A DNA stretch of 64,000 nucleotides, taken from assembly GCA_019359325.1 (NCBI GenBank), contig JAHHHN010000005.1:1-64000 (forward strand), written 5' to 3'. The notes beneath the pieces were generated by a model, which saw only the letters and a list, made by a program, of their open reading frames with translations, made no database searches and was not told where the DNA came from. The stretch is from Mojavia pulchra JT2-VF2. Lineage in GTDB: Bacteria; Cyanobacteriota; Cyanobacteriia; Cyanobacteriales; Nostocaceae. This document shows, in pieces, positions 9,178 through 18,616 of the stretch. A program made the position numbers and the translations under genes. Numbering within the stretch: the first letter of the stretch is position 1; each line of letters starts with the position of its first letter.

Positions 9178-11889
9178 CTAAAGCCAATTTCCTACCAATA
9201 TATAAGGTGCCCAAAAATACGGGCTTTTTTCTTTAGTAAACACAGCTAGTTGAGCACGCTGGAGCGCAGTAGCTTTATTCGTTCCAGCCTTTAACTCATG
9301 ATAAAATTCACTCATAAGTTGAGCAGTAATCTGGTCATCCACTGACCACAAGCTTGCTAATGTACTACGCGCACCTGCTCGCACAGCTATCCCAGCTAAT
9401 CCCAAAGCAGCTCGCTTATCACCTTGAGCCGTTTTGCAAGCACTCAAAACGAGTAACTCTATATTTCTATACCTGTTACGATCGCTAACTCGAAGTAAAG
9501 TATCAAATTGCTTAACTTTTAATAGTTTGTCCCAGATGAGAATAAAGGTTCTTTCTGGATCAGAACTAAATTCTCCATGAGTTGCGAAGTGAACCACAGA
9601 AAAAGGAGATGATTGCAGTTGCTTTCGTAAATTACTGTCGATAAACTTTTGATTTAATAGTTCTTGATTCTGAGGGATTTCCGCCTGGATTTGTTTTAAT
9701 TCACGTACTACATTTTTCAGCGCTGAGAATTTTCGACCTTCTATCGAGCGTGCTTCTCCTACTCCGGCAGTTAAAGCATTTAAAGGCACCTTTTGCAGTG
9801 GTTTGGGGTCGAGAAGTTGTAAACTAGGAGCCAGAGCGATCGCATATTTCTCTATGAGATATTTCTTGTGCTGAGAATCATAGAGAACCCCCATTGGAAT
9901 ATTACGTAATTCGCCGTCTAACACAAAAACTAAAGTGGTAATGTCACTATTAGACAATTCTGCTTGTGCTGGTCGGACTAGCCAATCATATATCTTTTGT
10001 GACTGTTGTTTGACTTGAGAAGTCGCGGCGACATCCGGTAAGGATTTCCGCAGTAAAGCTACGGTAGTTTCCAAAGTCTGTTGGGATACATTGCTTGTGT
10101 AGTGATGCAATTGCTGATTTGGTAAGGTTAAAATAACCTCTAAGCGGTCTGCCAAAATAATTGAATAAATAACTGCCGCTTTTTTGTCTTGAGTAACCAC
10201 TTTGTCAATCTCTACAATTGGTTCTAAGCAAGGTGAACGAAAGAAGTTGTTCAGTTCTGCTAGCTGAAGCGATTCCAGTACCTGACGAGCTTGTTTGAGT
10301 TTGTATTGATTACTCTGTTGTGTGCCTCCTTGTGTGTTTTCTGCTCGCAACTGCAATTCAACTAACTCCCGATACACTGGTTCTACACTTTCACGAAAAG
10401 AGAACTGAACGTCTGGGCTAGCGGCAACTAAATCGCCGCGCAAAGATTCGAGAGTTTTGTAAGCTGTATCATATGCAGATATCGCACCTTTTATATCTCC
10501 TTTTTGCTTGAGTAAACGTCCTTGCTGCCATTGCCATTGATAAGTAATATCTGACGCATCAATACTCTGGGCTATAAATAAGGCTTTTTGTGTTAAAGCT
10601 AGAGCATCAGATAACTGTTTACTATCTTCATACAGTCCGCCAAGAAATCCAAGAGCATAAGATTCGGCTCGCTGGTCTTTCAAGTTCTGAGCTTGCTGCA
10701 CAGCGGTAGATAATAGTTGAGCAATATCCAAGTTTGAAAGACCACTTGTAGTTGTTTTGTGTGTAAAATTTTTTAATAATGATGCAAACTGAATCCGAGC
10801 ATATACTGAATTACGGCTAGGAACTAATTTGTTAATTTCAGGTAAGATTTGGGAAGACAAGGCTAATGCTTGTTTTAACGTATTAGTGTCTGAGTTGTTG
10901 TTAAAAATCTCTAGAAATAAATTTAGCTGATTTAGCTGTGCGAGCAGGCGCGTAGTAGCTGATGCAGCTTTAGCTGCCTGCTGATAAAATGCCAAAGCAG
11001 CTTGAAATTGTTGTTCAGCAAGTTCTATATTGCCTATGCTTCGTTGACTTCTTCCTTGAGCTAAGGCTGTGTTACCTAAACTAAGCAACCCATCACCTAT
11101 AGCTCTTGAAGATTGTACTTGCTTTGCTACAGCTAAACTTTGTTCTAGAACAGTTCTAGATGTATCTAAATCACCAACGCCTCGTAAAAGATTTCCAAGC
11201 CCTTGAAGTCCAGCTGCTTTAATTGATAATTCTGTAACATGAGTAAGGGTTTGCTGAAGATCGGTTAAGGTCTTTTGTGCTTGACGGTAAAGCCCTAACG
11301 CTTGCATAGCTTGAGCAGAATTAATCCGGTTACGAATTAACGTTTCTTGATCATTTATTTGCTGATAAATGTCAGCTGCTTTTTGCCAACTAGACAATGC
11401 AGCTTCAGTTTGTCCTTGCGTTAATTGTAACCGCCCCTGTACATCCAAAGCTTGTGCTAAAATTGCCAGACTGTCTTTTGAAGGATTTAAAGCTTGTAGC
11501 AAATTCAGGCTTTGAATAATTGCTTTTTGTGCTGGCATTGTTTTACCAAACTGCTGATAAGTCAGGGAAAGATTGCTCAACACCATAGCTTGGTTCAATT
11601 TATCTCCAGTATTTCCATAATCAATAGCAGCCTGTTCCAAGACCTTGAGCGCTTCAGTAAATTGTCCTGCTTCATAGTAAGCTTTACCTCGTTCTACTAA
11701 GCTTTCAGTTTGAGTAACCAATTTTTGGATTTTGGCTTGTGGCTGCTTTAGGTTGGTGTAAGTAAGGCTTGCTAAAACAGGTGGACTAAAAATACATAGT
11801 AAGGATGTTGCTAGCGCTAATGAAGAGAAGACCAAAAATCTCAAAAAAGATTGCAACAGACGGAATAAGATACGCTGTTTTCTTACCAT
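9178..11889 (-). CDS. TPR and CHAT domain protein
   Basis: 903 residues. An N-terminal membrane anchor or signal segment (FLRFLVFSSLALATSLLCIF) is followed by tetratricopeptide repeats over roughly 60-480 (e.g. AYYEAGQFTEALKVLEQA, ALSSWQKAADIYQQIND) and a C-terminal CHAT domain of the caspase/separase fold from about 600. The predicted catalytic dyad is present: His in VVHFATHGEFSSDP and Cys in LLVLSACKTAQG. It ends in WAPYILVGNWL, typical of the family. It is separated from the upstream DUF928 gene by 2 bp, so the two are almost certainly co-transcribed. CHAT-TPR proteins are abundant in filamentous cyanobacteria; substrates are unknown. Confidence 0.9.
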   Translation of the reverse strand: MVRKQRILFRLLQSFLRFLVFSSLALATSLLCIFSPPVLASLTYTNLKQPQAKIQKLVTQTESLVERGKAYYEAGQFTEALKVLEQAAIDYGNTGDKLNQAMVLSNLSLTYQQFGKTMPAQKAIIQSLNLLQALNPSKDSLAILAQALDVQGRLQLTQGQTEAALSSWQKAADIYQQINDQETLIRNRINSAQAMQALGLYRQAQKTLTDLQQTLTHVTELSIKAAGLQGLGNLLRGVGDLDTSRTVLEQSLAVAKQVQSSRAIGDGLLSLGNTALAQGRSQRSIGNIELAEQQFQAALAFYQQAAKAASATTRLLAQLNQLNLFLEIFNNNSDTNTLKQALALSSQILPEINKLVPSRNSVYARIQFASLLKNFTHKTTTSGLSNLDIAQLLSTAVQQAQNLKDQRAESYALGFLGGLYEDSKQLSDALALTQKALFIAQSIDASDITYQWQWQQGRLLKQKGDIKGAISAYDTAYKTLESLRGDLVAASPDVQFSFRESVEPVYRELVELQLRAENTQGGTQQSNQYKLKQARQVLESLQLAELNNFFRSPCLEPIVEIDKVVTQDKKAAVIYSIILADRLEVILTLPNQQLHHYTSNVSQQTLETTVALLRKSLPDVAATSQVKQQSQKIYDWLVRPAQAELSNSDITTLVFVLDGELRNIPMGVLYDSQHKKYLIEKYAIALAPSLQLLDPKPLQKVPLNALTAGVGEARSIEGRKFSALKNVVRELKQIQAEIPQNQELLNQKFIDSNLRKQLQSSPFSVVHFATHGEFSSDPERTFILIWDKLLKVKQFDTLLRVSDRNRYRNIELLVLSACKTAQGDKRAALGLAGIAVRAGARSTLASLWSVDDQITAQLMSEFYHELKAGTNKATALQRAQLAVFTKEKSPYFWAPYILVGNWL

Positions 11890-11891
11890 AT

Positions 11892-12710
11892 TTATTCCAA
11901 AGAAGAATTTGATTGAGCAACGCCTTTTTGTGGGTTATGAAGTTCTACAATCGATGCTGTTGCAATTTCTGATAAGCCAATATTTTTTAATAAAAGTGTC
12001 CAATCCTGTATGAAGATAAGTGAGTTTGGATTAGTACGACGAAGATTAGCTAAATTAGTTATAGCGTCTTGCCAAATCTGGTTGACAGCATAGGTAGTGT
12101 ATTCACCCGACTGTGCTATTTTCAATTGATTTTGTAAGTCTTGAGTTAAGGGCACACGTTGTACCCACGCTTTCACATAAAAATAATCTAAACTATTTTG
12201 GGAATTGCCGCAGAAAACTTTAAAATACCATTGATAATTCTTATTGGTTTTCAAAGCATATTGTGGATTTTGCGGCAAAGTAATGCCGACAACACCAGGC
12301 TTCTCTGGTAGTGATAGAGATGTCCGATAGATGTTGTCGTCATTTTCATCTTGAAGTAGAAACTCACCTAAGCGAGCGTTTATAGGTAATGCAGGTACAT
12401 AAACCCAAAAAGTTGGATATTCAGAAATTGTATAAGTCAAAAACGATGTTGACTCCTCTGCAATTTCCTTACCAGGCACTAGGGCAGTAACAGGCGCATT
12501 CAATGGTAAGCAACCATCACGGCTTGTTCCTCCTTTACGGCGACCAGTGGGCGCACCGTTATCTGGAAATTTTGGACGGGCAGAGTGGTTTGGGTTAGGG
12601 ACTTGCGGTCTGTTAGCTAATTCGGGAGGCTGTGCCCAAACTAGCGAAGAGTAACTTGTCAGACTAACGAGTAATAACGGGATAATGCCAGCAAGTTTCA
12701 TCGGAGACAT
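11892..12710 (-). CDS. DUF928 domain protein, predicted secreted
   Basis: 272 residues matching the cyanobacterial DUF928 family. A signal peptide is visible (MKLAGIIPLLLVSLTSY to about residue 27, ...WAQ); the ATG at 12701 is an alternative start. The mature part opens with a Pro/Arg-rich segment (PDNGAPTGRRKGGTSRDGC), followed by the DUF928 core with LTYTISEYPTFWVYVP and PQNPQYALKTNKNYQWYFKVFC, and a helical C terminus. The stop is 2 bp before the TPR-CHAT start. DUF928 genes repeatedly accompany CHAT-TPR and CHASE2 genes and hemagglutinin-like exoproteins in cyanobacteria, so a role at the envelope or in exoprotein handling is inferred; no activity is known. Confidence 0.88.
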   Translation of the reverse strand: MSPMKLAGIIPLLLVSLTSYSSLVWAQPPELANRPQVPNPNHSARPKFPDNGAPTGRRKGGTSRDGCLPLNAPVTALVPGKEIAEESTSFLTYTISEYPTFWVYVPALPINARLGEFLLQDENDDNIYRTSLSLPEKPGVVGITLPQNPQYALKTNKNYQWYFKVFCGNSQNSLDYFYVKAWVQRVPLTQDLQNQLKIAQSGEYTTYAVNQIWQDAITNLANLRRTNPNSLIFIQDWTLLLKNIGLSEIATASIVELHNPQKGVAQSNSSLE

Positions 12711-13087
12711 GTCACTTTTGCGAAAGGAATCTAATGGAGAATGGATAAATTATCTTTAGCCTTGCAATGACAATGAATTCAGAACAAACTCAAGCTTTAT
12801 GAGCAAATGTGAAAGAAATTGCCGTATTTTTGTATGTTCGTAGTAAGCCAGTAATTTTAATAACCACAATTGAATGAAACTACGATATATAAAAACAGCA
12901 AAAATGCGTCATATTAAATTGCATACAAAGATGTCATTCTGAGCGAAACAAATACTTTTAAAGATTTTTATTTCGCTCAGAATGACAAAATATATGTTTG
13001 ACTGGAAATTGGCATAATCTTTTGTACTATTATTAACATCATAACCACTGCATAAGGACATGACGAATTTAATAGATAAAAAGTTGC
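12711..13087. other. Gap within the CHAT/CHASE2 block
   Basis: This 377-bp stretch separates the DUF928/TPR-CHAT pair from the upstream sigma-like/DUF1822/CHASE2 trio. It holds one strong hairpin repeat (12932-12987) and otherwise AT-rich sequence, probably the promoter of the DUF928 gene. No gene was recognised. Confidence 0.4.
12932..12987. repeat. Hairpin repeat TGTCATTCTGAGCGAAA
   Basis: TGTCATTCTGAGCGAAA at 12932-12948 is perfectly complementary to 12971-12987 (17-bp stem, 22-base loop). The word resembles the dispersed TGTCATTGCGAGCG repeat also seen near 17491 and in the MITE pair. It lies downstream of the CHASE2 gene on the minus strand and could also act as a transcription-end hairpin. 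Confidence 0.6.
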
Positions 13088-15475
13088 CTAAGAAAGTTGG
13101 CGATTCTGAATACCTTTAGATACAACGACTGCTTGAGCAGCTACCAACGCTAATGCTGCGGGAATCAATGGTATCCACCCTGCTTGTGTAAAAATGCCAT
13201 AACAAATCCCAAACAGCGCCAATAGCATTATTACTCCAGCAAGTCCAAGATATAGTGGTTGCCGAATAAACCATGCTAGAGTTCCTCCCATTAATGACCA
13301 ACCCCATACCCATAGCGCTTCAACCCAGGTAGGCCACCACCAAAGTAGAGGTCGATGATTTAAAACAGCACTGATAATTTGGCTGATCATGTGCGCCTGT
13401 ACGAACACCCCTGGTATTTGCTTTTGATTAGTTAGCGCTTTAGCGCTGTAGGGGGTTTTCCAATAATCGGTAGTACTAGGGGCTGTAACACCAATAAGAA
13501 TAATACGATCCTTAAGTAACTTTACTAATTCAGGATTGATCTGCTCGTTAAGGACATCTCTAAGAGGTACTTGTTGAGCAATGTTTTGCAAAGATCGAAG
13601 CGAACGATAATTGAGCAGGATTTGGTAACCTTTTGCATCTACTCCTTGATAACCGCTGGTATAAGCTTTTAATTGCTTAAATATGGCAGTACCAATCTGC
13701 AAGTTACCTTCTGGGGTAAAATCTGACTTGATACCTTTTGCTTCTAAATAATGAAGCGCAAGCTGGAGACTAAAGGCATATTCCGCAGCACAGTCAGATG
13801 TCACAGGAGGAGTCAAATGTAAAAGCTGCCGGCGGGCAATGTCATTATCGTCTGCTACAAAATCACTAAAGCTAAGACGTTCTTTGGGAACTTCTGGAGG
13901 AGGAGGAGTACCATCCGGAGCGCCATCTTCAGCAGCAGAAACTTTGCATACTGCATAAAGGCGTTTATCTGTATGTAAACGAGTTGCTAAATCTGCATAG
14001 TTGGGATCTACAGAAAAATCACGATAGATATCTAATCCAATAGCTCTTGGTTGGTACTGATCCAGTTTTTTCAATAGTTGTGCAAGTGCTTGGTCTGACA
14101 GAGACCATCGCATATTCATCTTCATTCGGTTTTGATACTGAATATCTGCTTCATCAACAGTAACTATCAAAAAACGTGAATCTGATTGTTCTTCTGGGCG
14201 CAGTCCCATTAGGTAGTCGAAAGCCCTTAGTTCTGATGGCTGCAATAGACCAAGCGCTCTCACCCCCATTACCAGACTGGTAATAATCAAACTTGACAAC
14301 AGCACTACCTGAACGCTACGCCATCGAAACTGGCGTTGAGTTCTGTAATTTTTTGGTGGCAGTCCCTCAGTTTCTAGTTCCGGCGAGAGCAGTTGGTTCC
14401 AAGTTGGTGGCACTACTGCTGGATTTTGGCAGAGTACGGGTAACCAAGTAGCGCAAGGATATTCATCCTCAATGCCATGCAACCTTTCCCTTGATTCTCG
14501 GACTGCTAAGTAAAGAGATTCTCCTGTTGAAAATTTCCTCAGAAAATTTTTTAAGAATTCTTGTGCTACCAAATCTTGCACTGGCTCGCGCATAACAATA
14601 ATTTGTGGGATGTGCAAATCTTCTAATTGATGCGCTAATCCCAAGCCATCACAAGAATTGAAAATAGCTAACTGTAAGCCTCTACCAATAGCTTTCTTAA
14701 GGGCATATTTTAACTCCTCAATTGTTAAGCAATCGGTTTCATTAATGTAGATTTGACCACTTCTACCATCGTCTTGACTGGAACTATGACCAGCGAAAAA
14801 TAAGATATCCCAGTCCTGTTCCCATAGTTGCTGATTCAACTGGCAACGTTGTGGCTCTACCAGAAAAGTTATTTTTGCATTTGGTAATTTTTCTAGGATC
14901 TCTCGATCTTTCTCGACAAGAATCCCTTCACTATTTCCTAGAATAGCTAAGATTTTTACTTTCTCTTTAACAGCGGCTATCTTTGGTTTTGGCAAGTTTT
15001 CGTACTCTGGAGCGCTCAACGCGGCTTCGGCTTGAGAATAATCCTCAAAGAACTCCCATAGCTGCCAGGGGAGCCGTCGTAACCAGATATCGTCAGTTTT
15101 AAACAGTACCCGTACCGTATCATCAGATTTTAGTTGTTTAAGTAATTTCTCCTTAACTGGACGAAATGACTGGCAGTTGAGCCAGCTATTCATCTGTTCG
15201 CTTAAATTTTCACCTAATTGGCGGCAGTTGTTAATTTGCTCGATACGAGAACTCCCAATACTAATACTTATAGGCGTGATGCGAAAATTTTCCAAGCTGC
15301 GGTAGGTTGTCTGCCAAAGGTCATAGTGTGTAATTATTTCTGGCTTTGGCGTCAGGTAGCCTCGAATTTCTGTGGTAGCGCGATCTCCTTCTGCCCCAAT
15401 CTCCAGCGTGACTTTTACACCATCGCTTAAGTTACCATCTAGCTTTAAGACAACCAACTTTTGCATGGTCAACAA
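13088..15475 (-). CDS. CHAT-CHASE2 membrane sensor protein
   Basis: 795 residues. The N-terminal ~350 residues hold a CHAT-like peptidase domain with DILFFAGHSSSQDDG (His) and LQLAIFNSCDGLGL (Cys). A membrane segment near 390-405 (VVLLSSLIITSLVMGVRAL) leads into an extracytoplasmic CHASE2 sensory domain (GLRPEEQSDSRFLIVTVDEADI through IILIGVTAPSTTDYWKTPY). Three closely spaced transmembrane helices end the protein, the standard CHASE2 architecture. There is no kinase or cyclase output after CHASE2; the CHAT part is the likely cytoplasmic output. The start lies 17 bp after the DUF1822 stop, indicating an operon. Confidence 0.88.
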   Translation of the reverse strand: MLTMQKLVVLKLDGNLSDGVKVTLEIGAEGDRATTEIRGYLTPKPEIITHYDLWQTTYRSLENFRITPISISIGSSRIEQINNCRQLGENLSEQMNSWLNCQSFRPVKEKLLKQLKSDDTVRVLFKTDDIWLRRLPWQLWEFFEDYSQAEAALSAPEYENLPKPKIAAVKEKVKILAILGNSEGILVEKDREILEKLPNAKITFLVEPQRCQLNQQLWEQDWDILFFAGHSSSQDDGRSGQIYINETDCLTIEELKYALKKAIGRGLQLAIFNSCDGLGLAHQLEDLHIPQIIVMREPVQDLVAQEFLKNFLRKFSTGESLYLAVRESRERLHGIEDEYPCATWLPVLCQNPAVVPPTWNQLLSPELETEGLPPKNYRTQRQFRWRSVQVVLLSSLIITSLVMGVRALGLLQPSELRAFDYLMGLRPEEQSDSRFLIVTVDEADIQYQNRMKMNMRWSLSDQALAQLLKKLDQYQPRAIGLDIYRDFSVDPNYADLATRLHTDKRLYAVCKVSAAEDGAPDGTPPPPEVPKERLSFSDFVADDNDIARRQLLHLTPPVTSDCAAEYAFSLQLALHYLEAKGIKSDFTPEGNLQIGTAIFKQLKAYTSGYQGVDAKGYQILLNYRSLRSLQNIAQQVPLRDVLNEQINPELVKLLKDRIILIGVTAPSTTDYWKTPYSAKALTNQKQIPGVFVQAHMISQIISAVLNHRPLLWWWPTWVEALWVWGWSLMGGTLAWFIRQPLYLGLAGVIMLLALFGICYGIFTQAGWIPLIPAALALVAAQAVVVSKGIQNRQLS

Positions 15476-15492
15476 CCAATGAATGCATCTGC

Positions 15493-16413
15493 TTAAACTA
15501 TAAAGTTCTCAGTAATATTAGTATCCCCTAGTTCTAACCTAACGCTAAAGCGTTCTCCAATTTGAGCATTAAACTCTAGTGTTACATGAGCATTGCTACT
15601 TTTAGCATGAGCTTCCATAACAGCAACTCCCTTGAAATCTAGCACTTTCACAATTAGATTTTCAGGTAAGTAGGTTTGTACACCAGTGGGCTGCACCTGC
15701 AATTTGAGTTGGATTTCTACCGAGTTTTTTGGGGTTAGGGTAACAATCAGCGCTACCGATTGACCTGGCAATTGTATTCCCAAGTCAACTAGCTTACCTC
15801 GCGTAACTCTGCTTTTGTAACGAAAAGCTTGTTGTGGTACTTTTGGAGATAAAATTTCTTCAATTGACTGCCAACCTACCTCAAAAATATTTTGCAACCA
15901 CTGACTTAAGTTGACTTCGCTTTGGTTACGTTCAAGGTGATCTAAGTGTGCAAGTAAATCGTCAATGCTTTGCAGTTGATTAATGGATACCTCACCAGAT
16001 TTCACTGTTTTAGTAAAACCCACCAGAGTTGCTTTTTGACGCTCTGTGTCTAGCTCAACTGCAACTACACCGATTCTATCGTCCGGCACTTCTGGTGGAA
16101 TGTAACAAATCTCTTCACCAGACTTGAGGGGGCGACATTCTAAGTAGCCCAATTTAGTCAACTTCAAGTCTGCAACATCACCATAAAGCCGCATAGCCTG
16201 ATCCCAACTGTCACTACCTTTTAAGTCAGTAGCAATGTCCATCATTTCCATGTAGTCATTTACAACACATACAGCCAGGGTATTGAGATAAACCTGCTTT
16301 TTCTTTTCTCTTGTCGGCTGTTGCTGGGCAAATTGACGTGCTACTCTCAGCGCTGTCTGCGTGATAGACACCGGAATCGATTTTTCTGTTATATTCTCAG
16401 TCCTATAAATCAT
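15493..16413 (-). CDS. DUF1822 family protein
   Basis: 306 residues of the cyanobacterial DUF1822 family. Recognisable segments are the N-terminal ALRVARQFAQQQPTREKKKQ followed by VYLNTLAVCVVNDYMEMMDI, and the central GYLECRPLKSGEEICYIPPE with DRIGVVAVELD. The C-terminal third (from about 215) is beta-rich. DUF1822 genes are usually found, as here, between a small sigma-factor-like gene and a CHASE2 or CHAT gene; the biochemical role is unknown. No signal peptide or membrane segment is visible, so it is probably cytoplasmic. The start follows the sigma-like gene by about 50 bp. Confidence 0.88.
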   Translation of the reverse strand: MIYRTENITEKSIPVSITQTALRVARQFAQQQPTREKKKQVYLNTLAVCVVNDYMEMMDIATDLKGSDSWDQAMRLYGDVADLKLTKLGYLECRPLKSGEEICYIPPEVPDDRIGVVAVELDTERQKATLVGFTKTVKSGEVSINQLQSIDDLLAHLDHLERNQSEVNLSQWLQNIFEVGWQSIEEILSPKVPQQAFRYKSRVTRGKLVDLGIQLPGQSVALIVTLTPKNSVEIQLKLQVQPTGVQTYLPENLIVKVLDFKGVAVMEAHAKSSNAHVTLEFNAQIGERFSVRLELGDTNITENFIV

Positions 16414-16466
16414 AATGGTTTCCCTTGTTCTAAATATTCCTTCTTTGAGTTATCTGTGCTTGAATA

Positions 16467-17120
16467 TCAAAATTCGTGATATCCCTGTTTGAGTGCAAAA
16501 TTTCGTAACCGCGGCAGACATTCGCGTTTATAAAAATTGGGTGCGGTTGATGGGGGTAAGTTAAACTCCTGAGCAATGTTTTTCCAAGGGGTTTCTGGAG
16601 GTAAGCGTCGCAGAATTAAAATCTGGCAAGTTACCTCAGGACGTCCTTTGACATGAGTACTGGCTAACTCGCCATCTGGATCTGTTGTAGCCCATTGATA
16701 AGTTTCTTCTAAAATTGGTGGAATCTCTGGGTTTGCTGGCAGATTTTCGATGGTATTTGTTATTTCCTCAATTTCTAACGTGGAGCTAGAAACATTTTTA
16801 GCTTGATTCTTCGCTTCCCAAGTGCGAAAATCTTGCAATCGCCACTTCAGGCAATTGTCGAGCCAAGTGATTACGCTACAACGCTCTGGATTATATTGCT
16901 CTGGATTGCGGCAGAAATACAACCAAGTTTGTTGCAGAGCATCGTTATAGTAAGGTGTGTTCTCCTTCCATAGTTTGCCCGATTTCATCACAACTCTAAC
17001 TATCTCACTAAGTTTTTGTCGCCGCATCAGACTCCTCGCTGGATACGAACAGGCTTCGGCAACGAGTTGAGATAGTTGTTGATTGAGATCATGTACAGTA
17101 TGCATCTTTATCATCAACAA
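16467..17120 (-). CDS. Sigma-70-like protein of the DUF1822/CHASE2 block
   Basis: 217 residues. The middle part (ALQQTWLYFCRNPEQYNPE, then VITWLDNCLKWRLQDFRTWE) resembles sigma-70 region 2 as found in group of cyanobacterial sigma-like proteins preceding DUF1822 genes. The C terminus (RRLPPETPWKNIAQEFNLPP then RECLPRLRNFALKQGYHEF) resembles a region 4 helix-turn-helix. It is shorter than housekeeping sigma factors and lacks recognisable region 1. It is the first gene of the minus-strand block, so self-regulation of the block is a reasonable inference. Whether it binds core RNA polymerase is unknown. The start at 17120 could be either MLMIKMHTV or the Met six residues later. Confidence 0.75.
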   Translation of the reverse strand: MLMIKMHTVHDLNQQLSQLVAEACSYPARSLMRRQKLSEIVRVVMKSGKLWKENTPYYNDALQQTWLYFCRNPEQYNPERCSVITWLDNCLKWRLQDFRTWEAKNQAKNVSSSTLEIEEITNTIENLPANPEIPPILEETYQWATTDPDGELASTHVKGRPEVTCQILILRRLPPETPWKNIAQEFNLPPSTAPNFYKRECLPRLRNFALKQGYHEF

Positions 17121-17566
17121 TCTCCTTTGTGAACACTTACAAAAGTATTCTGGAGATCCCCCTGGCTAGTTGAAGTCCCAACAATCGAATTCATAACTTG
17201 ATGTTTAATGTCTCAATAAGTAGGGTCTACTACCTAGTTATCAAACTCAATTTCAAATTTTTCGCAGAAATTATTAAAAATATTGCTGACTCGTATTCGA
17301 CTGGCACGCTTGTTTAGTCTTCTGGGCTATCGATGCAATTTTATGCGATCGCACATCAAAAACAGTCAATATATTGCCTCTAGAATTGAGCATTTTTTTG
17401 CACAATATCCTGTAAACCCAATTGTGTAAGGGTTAACCCTTAGGGAGATCAAAGACATAAAATGCCTTGTTGCAATCAAAAGTACCAACTGTCATTGCGA
17501 GCGAAACAAAGTGGAGCAAAGCAACCTCCCCTAACGAAAGATTACTACAACAGAACGCAACTTGGT
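17121..17566. other. Divergent intergenic region with half-repeat
   Basis: It contains the presumed promoter of the sigma-like/DUF1822/CHASE2 block. At about 17491-17530 it holds a dispersed-repeat half (TGTCATTGCGAGCGAAACAA) of the type that is palindromic elsewhere. No gene was recognised. Confidence 0.4.
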
Positions 17567-17809
17567 ATGAGCAGTATTGAGCTAGACTCCCAACAGCAGC
17601 AGGAAGTGTGGCAACTTTCAGTACAAGAAGCTGGTGGTAAATTGCCAACTGGTAGAATCGTCAAAGACGTAGTGCAAAGGATAATGGAGCGAACCAAAGC
17701 CCCCAATCCCTACCGTGTCAGGGAAGTGTGCCAAATCATCGCCAAAGGTGTAAACGAGTGTTTTAGGATTAGAGATTCAAGAGTAAGAAATTGCGCTATT
17801 GCTTCTGTT
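17567..17809 (+). pseudogene. 5' fragment of a cyanobacterial unknown-function gene joined in frame to the next ORF
   Basis: From the ATG at 17567 the frame encodes MSSIELDSQQQQEVW... through GRIVKDVVQRIMERTKAPNP and YRVREVCQIIAKG, then degrades. This resembles the N terminus of a longer cyanobacterial protein family I have seen in which IMERTxxPNPYxxGEVC is followed by a ~60-residue domain; that continuation is absent here. The frame instead runs without a stop into the DHFR-like gene, making an artificial 289-residue ORF starting at 17462. I interpret this as a truncated remnant. A repeat half lies just upstream. Confidence 0.55.
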
Positions 17810-18331
17810 ATGACCCAGATTATTTACCAAGTTGCTGTCAGCATTGATGGCTATATTGCTGCTGCCGATGGCAGTGTAGACTGGCTGAGTGCTTTTCAAA
17901 TAGAGGACAATGACTACGGCTATGCCCAGTTTTATGCCTCGATAGATGCCCTGTTGATGGGAAGCCGCACCTACGAACAGGTGATTGGATTTGGAGAGTG
18001 GGCTTATCCTGGTAAACCATGTTGGGTTGTCTCTAGGCGATCGCTTAAGGTTGAGCAACCAGAAGTCAGACTAACCTCTAACAGTCCAGGTGAAATTATT
18101 GCGGAACTACAGGCACAGAAGTTAAATCGGGTTTGGCTAGTGGGTGGTGGTCAACTGGCTGCATCTTTTCGGGCACAGGGGCTAATTTCAGAATACATGA
18201 TTGCTGTGATTCCAATGATTTTGGGTGCTGGAATCCCACTGTTTGGCTCGCCTGGTTTACAGGAACACTTGAACTTGGTTGAATGCAAACCCTTCCCTCA
18301 AGGAGTCGTTTTGTTACGGTATCTCCGATAG
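17810..18331 (+). CDS. Dihydrofolate reductase/RibD C-terminal-like reductase
   Basis: A 173-residue protein starting MTQIIYQVAVSIDGYIAAAD, the typical opening of the DHFR-like branch related to the RibD C-terminal domain (compare YyaP/YwjB-type proteins). Further family segments are DALLMGSRTYEQVIGFG, WVVSRRSL, LVGGGQLAASFRAQGLISE and PMILGAGIPLFG. I start the gene at the internal ATG 17810 because this is where homology to the family begins and the length becomes normal; everything upstream in frame belongs to another gene fragment. It is probably an NADPH-dependent reductase of unknown substrate. Confidence 0.85.
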   Translation: MTQIIYQVAVSIDGYIAAADGSVDWLSAFQIEDNDYGYAQFYASIDALLMGSRTYEQVIGFGEWAYPGKPCWVVSRRSLKVEQPEVRLTSNSPGEIIAELQAQKLNRVWLVGGGQLAASFRAQGLISEYMIAVIPMILGAGIPLFGSPGLQEHLNLVECKPFPQGVVLLRYLR

Positions 18332-18339
18332 AAGTATGG

Positions 18340-18495
18340 CGAAAGTTCCAGATAAAGGCTATCGGGGGCAAGCCGACTGACTTCTGGCTGGAACACGGAA
18401 GTTTGCTTGTGATGCACCCCGGTTGTCAGGCTACTCATCTGCATCAGGTTCCGAAGACTATACTGAATTTTATTTGTCAACTTGAGCAATATTGA
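18340..18495 (+). pseudogene. C-terminal remnant of an AlkB-like 2OG-Fe(II) dioxygenase
   Basis: The frame overlapping and following the DHFR-like stop encodes FWLEHGSLLVMHPGCQATHL followed by HQVPKT. This matches the conserved C-terminal part of AlkB-type DNA repair dioxygenases (LxHGSLLVM, HQVPKT). The catalytic HxD region and the terminal RxNLTFR are missing: after PKT the sequence reads ILNFICQLEQY and stops. The fragment starts right at the end of the DHFR-like gene with no start codon of its own. It is therefore a decayed leftover, not a functional gene. Confidence 0.65.
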
Positions 18496-18616
18496 TACAG
18501 CCACTTCACTCGTAAGAAGTTAGAATAAAGGGTATTTTGTCAATCACCTAAAATACTCAAAATAGTTTGAATAAAAATGATAATTTTGAGGTGAGGGGAA
18601 AGAGGGCGATAGTTTA

